In this document: positions 49,301 to 61,300 of the stretch, piece by piece | How the letters are laid out: the number at the start of each line of letters is the position of its first letter | How positions within the stretch are numbered: position 1 is the first letter of the stretch | Assembly: GCA_016165875.1 (NCBI GenBank) | Contig: JABBOT010000001.1 | Coordinates: 44,692,847-44,756,846 of the forward strand | Length of the DNA stretch: 64,000 nucleotides | Source: Acanthopleura granulata | Lineage: Eukaryota > Mollusca > Polyplacophora > Chitonida > Chitonidae | Direction: 5' to 3' | The notes under the pieces: generated by a model | Database searches by the model: none | Seen by the model: the letters and a program-made list of their open reading frames with translations, nothing else | What the model was told of the DNA's origin: nothing | Translations under genes and position numbers: made by a program

Positions 49301-52300
49301 GCTAAAAATGCTCTGGGAGAGAGCAATGCGAACATTAAGCTCAATTTTGACAGTAAGTTGTGGTGCAGTATTATATGCTGGCTACAACATGTTGATGGTA
49401 AAAGACTGTTATTACCATCTGCAGTTATTGCCAATTATTAGGCTGAACTTCATGTTCCCTAAACAGCTTATCAGTTCGTTTTGTAATTGGCTGAAAAATA
49501 ATGGGATAAGAGAGTGTGTTTTTATGTTTACTATTACAGAATTACCATGAGCATTTGTTTTGTGATGCGTTTGACCTTTGTGGTATCTATGGTAGGCTTA
49601 GTGCAGTGTTGACAAGTGCGAACCGTGTTACTCAGACCGGTTTCAGAAATAAATTGTGACATCCCATGGTTAACAGAAAGTGGCCTTATGCAGTCTTGGT
49701 GCAACATCAGTAAACTCAGAAAAGTTAGATTCTTTGACTTGTCGACCAGGAAGAAAATATGGAATTTTTAAACATTTCTAAATCATTGTTGATTAAAGGA
49801 TTTCCTAACTATTTGCAGTCATCTTCTGGGAATGTGTCAAACTGATAAGCTTTTTTCTACATCAAAACCAGGAAAAATATTACCTTGAGTGAGATTCGAA
49901 CTTGGTATGCCTAGTCCCAGCCTTGAATCATTTATTAGAACCCAGTTTTGAAAATCCTGTTAATTTGAGTCCTCAAGGTGAAAAATGTTCATATTTAAAC
50001 TACTTATTTGTTGGTACAGGATTGTTCACAGACTGTAGTATTATGACTGTGTAGCTTCTCCACCATTTATTGTGCCAATCTTACGTAGAGTTATATTGTG
50101 TTGTAAGGTCAAGAGCCACAGGGTAAGGGGACCCGGCCAGTGTTTACCCAGAAACCAGCCATCAGACAAGCAGGAGAGAAGATCATCATCGAGTGCTCAC
50201 TTACAGCTGACCCTGCCCCCAATCTCACCTGGTACCGTGGCAATAACGTGATTAATGCAGGGGGACGATACAAAACAGTTTTCACAGGGAATGGTCCAGC
50301 ATACAATGTAGGACTGGAAATTGACAAGGTCGGTGTGAACGATGGAGGAGAGTACAAAGTTGTGGCCAAGAACAGTGCTGGAGAGGCCAATGCCAATATC
50401 ACACTCAACTTTGAAGGTAGGTGATGCATGCATACATGTAAACGTGAGCCCACAATGACTTCATGGATCTCGTGTTGAAGTTAGAAGTTGTCAAGTCTGT
50501 AACTTAGGGTTTCAGGTGCGATCTTAATCCCTAGTGGTATCAAATCAAATCTTTTTGAGGCAGAAGGCCATGCTGGAAAAGTAACCAGCTACCTGGCAGA
50601 GAAGAACGTGAAGTGAAATAGGAACACACAGTTTTGCTCAACGTAACTGACTAGAGAGAAAACTGCGTTCAAATGATTCAATTTGTTGTATAGATGTCAT
50701 GTGACAGAAGCATAAATTGGTATGAAAATAGGACAGAATCTGTTTTATATGATTTGTACTGTTTAATTAAGATGGAAAGACAGTTCACATGTTTTGATTG
50801 GATTCAGCATGTACATGTGTCTCAAGGGAATGTTTTTCCCTGAAACATTAAATGGTTTTCACACACATGTGACTCTCATCATTGATAAAAACTCCTTTAC
50901 TTGTTCTGACTTATGATCTGAAAAACTTCTGTTTTACTTTCAGGTGGAAAGAAAGCAAAGTAAGTATACTTTATTCTCTCAAGGAGAGCTTTTTTTATTT
51001 ACAAATATTTTAGGCATTTCTGCTAAGAACAGCTTGACAAGGTTGATTTGATATCACTCCATTTCATACTTTCTGCCATTTTGCATACAATTGGCTATTT
51101 ATTTAAACATTGGCTATTTATTGAAACGTTGGTGTTTGGTAGATGAGATTTCAACAAACTTTATAGTTTTTCCAACAAGGAAGTGCATGTACTTATACAT
51201 AGGTGTTATAAGGCAATCCAGTATTGCTGCTGAAACATTTATTTTTTTTCTCTCTGACATCATAACATTTTTTGACCTATTTCTGTTTCAGAGCTCCAGA
51301 TGGAAAAGCACCTCATTTTTTACAAAAACCAGCAATTACACAGCAGAAGAATTTACTCAACATGACATGTTCATTAGAAGCTAAACCTGCTCCCCAGATC
51401 CGGTGGTTTAAGGAAACAACAGAAATTAAGGCTGGAGGGAGATTTTCAATGACATGTGATAAGGAAAAGGAGAAAGAAGATACATATAAGCTGATGCTTA
51501 CAATCAGGGTAAGCAGTGCTATTGTACCATTAATTTTGATTTTATTTTAATTTACTTATACTATTACAAAAAATGAGACTTGATGTGGAGGCTTTCACTT
51601 GCTATGTTTGACGATGCAAAAGGTTAACAAAAAGATGTTACTAATCCTTACCTTTCCCACCTATGTACGGGTATATTTGTGTGTATCCATTGCTGAAATT
51701 CTAAAGATTAATTTGCTCCTTCCTTCCAACATGAATATTGACAGCACATTACAGATTTAAAGATTTAACAGTAATGATAGGTTCAGTGAACAAATGTGCG
51801 TGTGTATTAATGTTTCTAATTTTTAAATATTAAATTCTATGTATCTTTATCCTGTCTTGCAAAGGCCTACATGTACATGTATTAGTTACTGGACAGACTA
51901 CTGTTGTAAATGTGCCTATCACATGATCAGGTTGTTTTGATGGACCTGTACATGTACATTTGCAGCCGATCTGTGTGGATCTGTGTGACTGACTTGTGAC
52001 TTATTTCCAACCTGGATGAAGTTAATATCCCAAAATATATTTTCGCTGATGGTGATGTATTACATTGTCCTGTATAAACCCCTTAATCAAGGCATATTGT
52101 TGCTAAATTTAACTCAGAATCATATTCCTTTCACTTGTTATGTTTCAGGACCCAAAACCAGAAGATGGTGGCTCATACAAATGTACAGCTGCTAATGAAT
52201 TGGGGGAATCAAATGCAAATATTGCACTTAATTTCCAGGGTAAGAATGTGGATGAGCATTTATCAGCAGGAACATAGGAAATAAACCAGTTCAGTGAAGG

Positions 52301-55300
52301 ACTTTTTTTCTCTGAGTTGATATTTTATGACAAGCATTTAGATTATAATATATTGCTATTATTATCATTGTCTTATTTTAATTTAATTTGTTGATAGAAT
52401 AAAAATAAAAGAAATGAAATTATAGTGCTATATTGGTATCATTTCCTCATTCTCATCTGTTGAAAGTTTGAATGTTGATTTAGTGTATTTGTCTCATTCA
52501 TGAAAATGAAGAGAAGATATTGCACAGTGAAGGTTGAATACCATAAATACTGTTTGAGTGAGAGGTGTAACTGGTAACCCAAGAGGCGCAAAGCGTCAGC
52601 ATCATGATTTTGTGTGCTCTAGGGAGTTTTCGGCATTTTTCCCAACCATAGGCTGTCACAGACATGCCCAGAGCGTGAGCTCACGTACTTGACATGTCAT
52701 ATGACGTCGTATCTTCTTGTGTGACGTGACAGTGTAGCAGTTGACTAAACTTGCATTATGACGTCATTCTGCTGAGATCAGATTGGAACTTTATGAAATA
52801 AAATATTTCTTTTTTGATGTCATGACGTCTGGGTGTGAAATATCAAAATGTGATATTTCACTGTGGTGAAAATGACACTTTTATCGGTAAAAGAAATACT
52901 GGGATTTCACTGATGTATAAATAATCAAGTATATAAACATGAAAAAAGAGCCATGCTCAAGCTGGAAAACCAGCATAACATAGTTTGATTTTGCATATTA
53001 ATACAAATATCAGTACCTAAATGGTGTATATGCTTCCAAAACTTAAGGCGTTTTGAGCAGATGTAGTTAAAACATGCTACGTCTTATGATTCGCATAGAG
53101 AGAAAGATGTGATGATATTCTGTGTAATTTCAGGGGGAGAGAAGCCTGAGAAAATTCCTGGGGGGATTGCACCAACATTTAAGGAGAAACCTAAGGTTGT
53201 ACAAGACCCCAGTGGAAAAAAACTGACCATTGAGTGTAAATGTACAGCTAACCCCCAGCCCAGCCTCACCTGGTACAAGGGAACAACAGTTCTGAAGGAG
53301 GAAGCCAGGCACAAGATGAGGATGGAGAAAAACAACAATGATTACAACCTTTATCTAGATATTATGGTAAAGTATATGTTGATAATGTTGATTTCTTTCA
53401 TTCTGGCAACATCAGTATATGTACAAGTTTTACTCAGAGGATCCTGCTGAGTGTAAAGCTGGCAGTAGAACTAAATCTCAAAACTTCATGATTTTAATAG
53501 ATTTGTGAATATCATCATATATCATCTTTAATACATGTTGTCATGTGCTGAATAATATGTCTTTGCCTGATGTACTTTGCAGAATTTTACAAAAGCAGAT
53601 GGTGGACAATATAAAGTAACAGCCAAGAATGACATGGGTGAAGGCAATGCCAATATTAGCTTGAATCTGGAAGGGTAAGATAATCAATCATCTCTCATTG
53701 CCCTCAGCCCCCCAGCTCCCTACTAAATGGAATTTTGCTGATCATTTCTTTCACTTTATATGGATCTTTGAGCTTGTAAATTGTATTCTTGTTAGGCTGA
53801 GATAATCTGTTACAAGAATAAGACAAACCTGTGAGAACATTTCAAAGTGAATAAATTATTTTTAAAAAATAAATACAAACAAGTGCATGTAGTTGTGCTG
53901 TGTCTTTGCCTGTTTTCTCGTGATATTAAAGTATACCCAGTTTGTTGTGTTCCAACCTAGCTCCTGCTGGTTGTTCGGTGCCTTTAGGTCGGGAGTATTG
54001 TCCATGTACAGTGTTTTCCCTTAGGTCCCAGCAACCCATAGGTGTGATTGATATCATGGTAGTGAAATATAGTAAGTGTGATGTGAAACACCTCTCTGAA
54101 AAAAGAGAACATTTCTATCAGGTCATATATGATTGAAACTGATATATACCTATGAAATATCAAAGAATTACATATTGTTAATATCTATCCAGGCCCAAAG
54201 AAGCTCCACCAACAGTTGTAGGCAAGCCTATTATAAAGCTGGAGGATAACAACACAAGAGTGGTTGTGGAAATCAAAGTGAAGGCAGTCACCAAACCAAC
54301 TGCAGACTGGACCTTTGCCAACAAGCCAGTCAAGTCTGGTGGTCGCTATTTCTTGGATGTTGCTCATGAAAATGGCCACTATATAATCATAATGGAAATA
54401 GAAAATGTAAGTCCAGTACATCATACACGATCCTGCATGTTAACCAGTTTTAATCCTTTATTACATTATTGTAAACAATGGTTTATCTGCTAGAAGGTTG
54501 GTCTTGCTGCAGCCTCATGACATGAACCCCTGACTCCACCTCTTACTAGAATGGCTGCCACTTGATGTTGGGGGGGAGGTTTGCCTGTTACGTGTACCCA
54601 GCCAGGGATTTTAGTTTATTCATGTCACTCTCGTTTCCTCCACCCTAAAAACCTGAATGCTGTTGTATAACTGATTTCTTGTGTACAGCATTATAAACAC
54701 CATGCTTGAAATAAATGGATAGGGGTAAAAGGCCAGCCTTTGAAAATCTCAGGAATGTAATCTTTACTGGGAAAATACTGCATCACAGTTAATCCCCATT
54801 TACGTTAGCTTGTCCCAAAATTTGTACTGAATATGTGATCAGCTCTGAAGGGAAAAGCAAGGTGACATGTAGATTGCATAGTGACTGGCATATTGAAAAG
54901 AGATAACTGAAACAAAAATTTCAAGATGTGGTAGTTTATCTGACAAAGTAGGTAAGGATTTAAAGGTTTTCTTCTTCATCCACTAGGATGTAGCCCTGCC
55001 AATGCTGAATTCAGTAAATAAAATTCATACTCAAGTTAATACACATACATTGTTGATTCTTCTCCAGAGACTGACATTGTTGTTTTTCATTTAATCAGAT
55101 AAACGAGAAAGACTCTGGTCCGTACAAGTGTCTTATCAAGAACCCTGCTGGAGAGGTGACTGCCAATGTCACACTCAACCTCAAATGTGAGTTTTTCTGG
55201 CCATGGTTAACTTAATATTCCTCAGCAATACATCTCTTTACAAGTTATGGTTAGACCACATAATAAATTGATTCATGCTGCTATTCTCAGGCTATCAAAG

Positions 55301-58300
55301 ACATATGTACCTTAAATACATGATTTTGAGGAAGATCTCTTCTTGCTCTTGTGTTTTCTGTGTTACATTCATATTTAAGCCATCCACAAGTGGTTAGATG
55401 GATGAATATGTTATTGTTGTAATATTTCAGCCCCAGAGCCAGTTGCTGCTAAGATGAAAGGTGATCCTCCAAAGATAACAGAAAAACTAATACCTCAGGT
55501 AATAGGGCATTTCACCTACACATGACATACTTTCTTTGATATATGTAATAAGAAAATGACTTCTCTGTTAAGAAATTTTTAAGATTTGTAAGATTTGAAC
55601 ATTAATATGATTTTAAGATGCACTATATATTTTAGTGCAATCTGTACTTAAGGTTGTTTGCTCCTGACAGTGTCTTTCTCCAGTGATATACATGTGAGTT
55701 AACAACTGGCTTTGCCAATGATTTTCATAGAGTTATGTTAATGATTTACACTTGTAAGAGATAGCTTGGACTTACATGTGCTGTGTACATTTGATTGTGC
55801 CACAAGATGCTGTTTGTATACTTCCCAGGTTGTCACAGATGGGGACCCTGTGGACTTTGTTGCCAAAGTGACAGGAACTGAACCTCTACAGGTGAAATGG
55901 TCAAAGGATGGGAAGGAGATGAAACCATCCAAGATTTACAACATTTCTTATGACAAAGGCACATGCAGACTTCACTTCCCAGAGATCTTTCCAGAGGATG
56001 CAGGGAAATATACTGTGGAAGTTAAAAATCAGTTTGGGAATGCCAATGCAACGGCCAGTCTTCAAGTTAACAGTATGTAAAAAAACATGTTTTGGTCCTT
56101 ATTTTCTTCTTTGGGGGAAAAAGATATTCAGAGCACTAGATACATAAAAATTTTTATTCAGCAATATTTATATCTGAGTGAGTGCTGAAAATTTAAATTC
56201 ACTTAAGTTTCAGAATGCCAAACAATCACAGGTTAATACCAATGGGTTAAATTTCATTTTTTTCCATCTAACTTTAGCAAATTGGAAATTCATTTAAGTT
56301 TCTTAATGCTGAACAATCACAGTTTAATGGAAAAGAGTTAAATTTCATTTAGTTCCAGCTAAGTTTTCCCATTAGGTTATTATGCATTATATTAGACCCT
56401 ATTTTGAACAGTATTTCCACATATGTTGAAAATGTCTATAAAAGAAAAAAATAAACATGCTAAGTTTTCTTTTTGAATTTCTTTAAAATTTTATATTTAA
56501 TAATTATTCCTTAACAAGAGGGTTGTAGTTTTAAATCTAACTCCAGCTGGTGTAAAGTTATCTATATGTCTAGGGTACTATTCTCTGGTAACTGGAAAGG
56601 TATTATTTGATGTTTTACCTAATGATGCTAAGCACATAAGACAGAAATAGTCTGGCAATGGTTCTATATTTTTCAGTACCTCCACCACAGCCTGAGGAAC
56701 AGGTAAGTTCATGAATTCACAAATACATGCAAATGTTAGTTCAAATATTATAAATAATTTACAGTGGCATATAGTTTCACTTGATAGATTATGTGTTAAA
56801 GTAGACTATAAAAATAGTTTGGCTTTAATAGCCATGGTTCTGCTTTACACTTCTATGCACCTTGGTACTTGTCTTTGAATCAGTGGAAATATATGAATGC
56901 CCTCAACTGCAAGTGCCCCTGCTTTTATCGGGTGTATTTTGTTTGAATGCATCATAGGAGCTTAATTTACTCATAGACTGCACAAGAAATAAAAGAGGAT
57001 ATGTTTTAACTTCATAGCCGCAAGTATACCTAACTCTTGGAAGTATCTCTTCAATATTTGTAGGCCTTTCACAATTATGATAGACAATTTTTGGCCTTTG
57101 GTAGTTTATGCTTAAATATTGCTCTGAATTTTACAACAGGCCCAATGGTTGATGAGAGTGCAAAACAAGTTCTCTTCTCCACTGCCTAGATCTAACACAG
57201 CCAAATTTTGATCATGAAATATTATTCAGTTTATTATATTTATATATATATATATGTATTTTTTTTTTTCATGGACTTGCTGTTAACAGAAGAAGCAGCG
57301 TAAGACTCTGTTTGTGTGCCAGTGTGCTTTGCTTTAATGTGTTGTTCAAATGCAAGGACTTAGTTTTTATTGAAGGCAAATAAGGCTTATGATTAAACTT
57401 GGTCGATGAAAGTCTTTGAGCTACAGCTGTAGATACATGTATATATCACCACTTGCAAAACTAATTGCTTTGAACCCCTTTGTGTTCTGAAATTTCAAGA
57501 ATCTATTACTTGTGGGAAGTTGTTTTTGTAGTTATTAGAACTAGCAAAAGTGTGTGAAAATTTTTCTTGTTTTTTTAGTGTGTTGTGTGCAGATAATCAT
57601 AGCTTATGTATTCAGATGGATATCCTGCCAAATCACATGCCCATGCCTGTCTGTAGATAAACTAGTCTTTGCAATCCCTCACTCCCCGATTGTGCGCTTA
57701 CAGAGCCTGCACCAAAAACGAAAAAACAGGAAGAGAAAAAGAAACCAGCAGATAAACCAGCTGATGAAGGTAAAAAGGGTAACGAGAAAAAAAATGAAGA
57801 TAATAAAAACAATCCTCCATCCTCTAAGGCAGCAGCAGAGACCAGGAAACAGCAGCCGTACAAAAAACAACCCACAACAATTTTGGAGGAAGGTAATATC
57901 AAATTTCACATGTATGAGCATGACTTGTGTCTAAGCATGGTGGAAGGGGGACAAGTTTGGGGGCTGGTGGTTACAACATCGACAGTGGCATTCTAACTTC
58001 TGTAATTAACATCATACTTTTGCTTGTATCAATCTACTTTGAATACTGAAAGATCTAAATTTAATGAATAAGTAAATTTAAATTTTTTTTAATCATTGTA
58101 CCCCTTCCAGACATGCTTCATCACCAGCATGGTTTCCCATAACAGCAGTGTCTGTTTGTTTGAAATAGTAGTGTGGCCTGCTGAGTACATGTCCGTTACA
58201 GGTTGTCCATGTACTGAGCTCGCTGCTTAGGCGTTGGAATGAGTGACCTGGTGGAAAGGGAAGAGTTCTGCAGGTGACATGCTCCCACATCCATGAAGTC

Positions 58301-61300
58301 TTGTGTGGAGCTAAGGAAAACTGGATGTTTGGTAGTATACATAGTACTCATTAATGAAGACTGGTTTAGACAGTCTTATAAATTAATTCTGTTAGAACAT
58401 TTGGAGATATATTATGAATATTTGTACTCAGGTGGAATTAATACACGTCACAGAATTGTTGGATTCAATTGCTGCATAGTCTGAAAAACTTCCTGTGTTG
58501 CCTTTTTTCCATTTTAAAGTTTTATATTCACATTTCTGCAGTAAGTAACATAAATGTTTTGTAGAGTTCCTTTAGTGAAATAAGACAGGAGAAACTGGAA
58601 GATATTATCAAAATGCAAGTTGAAACGCATACATCATGTAGCCTGCAAAAACAAACATTTCATTTCCCATATATAGCCCTCCACCAGATGGCTCAGAGGC
58701 TGAGAACTTCTGTTCTCTTTACTCTACCTATCTTCTCTCACACTGCAATCTGTAACTAATCTTTGACCCCAGAATACATGAGATACTACTGACTTTGACA
58801 GCAACCTGTTTTAAAACCAAAATGACTAATAATTACTCAGTCATACGATATACTACTTCTGCAACTTGTAGGTCCAAATTTAGATCCTGTACATGTGATG
58901 TGCCATGTGCTGACCAATGGTCACGTTGTCCTGCTTTCCGAATCAGCTCTGTTCATTGCTCTAACCTTCAACATGCTAGTATAATTCTGCAAGAGCAAAC
59001 TACTTTATCTGTCAATTAATACATGGTTCATGTAGAAATATAGTTCTGTGTCTTATGTGGAATTAATACACAATATTTTTCTCTAACCAAGTACTATGTG
59101 TTAAATAAAAAATAACACAAGTTTAATTTTGACGTCTGAGTCCCATAACATTTAACAATTATCATTTTGGTTTCGATTTTAAACATCAGTCCAATTTGAA
59201 TGAAGATGTTATAAAGTTGACCCAACAATAATGCTTGAGACTATAATACTTTTTTGTTATGACTTAAAATAAATAATACAAATTTCACAAAATAATGCCA
59301 AAATGACATGTACATATTCTTTAAACTTTTTTATGTTTTACTAAACATTAAGACTTACAGTGTACGTATTGCTCAAGTCCAGTAGTATCTCATTGTAATT
59401 TCTCCTATCAAATTGTGTTTAGCCCAAGTAGGAAGCAGAATGTAGAACAAAGAAGTGAAAATTATACAGAGACAGTGTTGTGTCTCATCTTCCTCAGTTC
59501 AAGATCTCAGATACTCTGATGAGTGGGGAAATGGGATTAATGAAATTAATGATGAATGTCGTACTGCAGTTAGGACAACTTGGAAAACATTTCACACCTG
59601 ACCCTGATTATGTTCCTAGTGTTAAATTGTTGACAATTTAAAATAAGTTGCTTGAATCAAATATGTATCAAAGCATCAGTTGTCGCATTTCTTCATTTGA
59701 CACTGTACTGTATTTAACTTAAGGTTCTATCGACATGGAAATTAATTTACATTGAAATGCTGTATGAAAATACATTTCAGACTTCTTTATCTACTCAAGT
59801 CTGAATACTTTAGTAAAATATTGTAAACACCCAGTGTTATAAATTGTTCACAGTGTCTCTTTCTGCTTGGGCTTTGATATTGTTTGGACTGGGCTGATGA
59901 TAAAGCATGTGGAGATGTGTGGCTTGTTTAGTATACATCTGATCACCAGGAAGCTCCGAAGAGGAGGAGAAGGATGGCTATGAGGCTGACGACGACAGAC
60001 CCTCATTTCATATAGAAGATGTTGACGATGACGGTACGTAGACATTACACCCTTATGATAGCTAGGGCCAGTTCAACTTTGACAATTTACCACTTTGGAA
60101 ATTTTGTCCTGTTTTGTAATGGTTTGAAATCATTTTTAAGCATACATTTGCTTATACTTACTTTTGAATATTTTTGTAAAAAGAAACTCAAAAGATGTAC
60201 TAGTTCTACACACACATAGTATTTGAATTTTCTTCGGAAATTCTAAAATTTCTTATGGATGGGAATTAAGTTAGGTACTCAAATAACTGTCACTAACTAT
60301 TGATAACTACACAATGTGTCAGTTTATGTTTGATTCTGTTGATCAATGTCTCTGTCCTGTTTGGGATGGTATAAGCTGCCCTACCTATAATATATCTCCT
60401 CTGTAGACTCATAACCAGGTAACATAAATAGTTCACTGTTTAATACAAGCGCTATGCCCCGAAAAGCTGTCCTGTCAGTGTTATGTCTCAAACCATGTAC
60501 AATGTAAGTCAGCCAGCAAGTGGCATGCGGATACTTGCTAGGCCTTTTTTTCTTCACTTCAGCTCTAACCCATCAGATGAAAATCACATACTGTGCTTTC
60601 TCTTCATTCTGTCAGAAAACCTTTTACAAAATAATTAAATTTTTATTTATTTATTTTTTTGTTTTGACCCACCAAAATGCAGATTGCAGATTTGGTGCTG
60701 TTGCTTGTATGTTTAAAAAGAAACTACTATAGTGACAACCCATATAGACATCACTGTCTCATGGTGCATATAGCTCTCTATACACTTTTGTTTTTGGAAT
60801 GAGATCCCACTGTCCCAGTAGTAATGGAATAGATTAGACTGGATCAGAGTAAAATATTTTGGATAAGTGTAAACCCCTAAGGGAGTACAGTGAAGAAGTC
60901 TGATCATGAGGAGAAAGGTCAGAACTGTGGTTTTGGTGTGTACTTTTTACTAACCTAAAGCTCCTGTCTATTCCACTGCTCCCTTGTAATCACTGATGTC
61001 ACAGGATACTACTGTCAGGTAATGTAAACCCTCACATCTTTTACATTTAAGTTCCTGATATCAGATATTATTTCATGATCTTGTTGTGCTTTTATTTTGT
61101 TTAGTATGAAAACTTGAGTTGTTTCACATGGTTAAGATTGTAAATAACTGTTCATTTGTATTCTGTGTTTTTTTATCCATGGGTGCCATTAATTTACGTG
61201 CTTTAGTTATTAATTTTTTTCGAGCAGGTAACTGTCTATTAAATTTTGACCCGTAATTGTGTCCACTAGTAGATGTCCTGTATACTCTTCAAATGTTCAC

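Noticed and set aside
57554..57934. 126-aa plus-strand frame over the twitchin linker exon
   Set aside because: It is the wrong frame of exon 57704-57892; the lysine/glutamate/proline frame joins the flanking exons.
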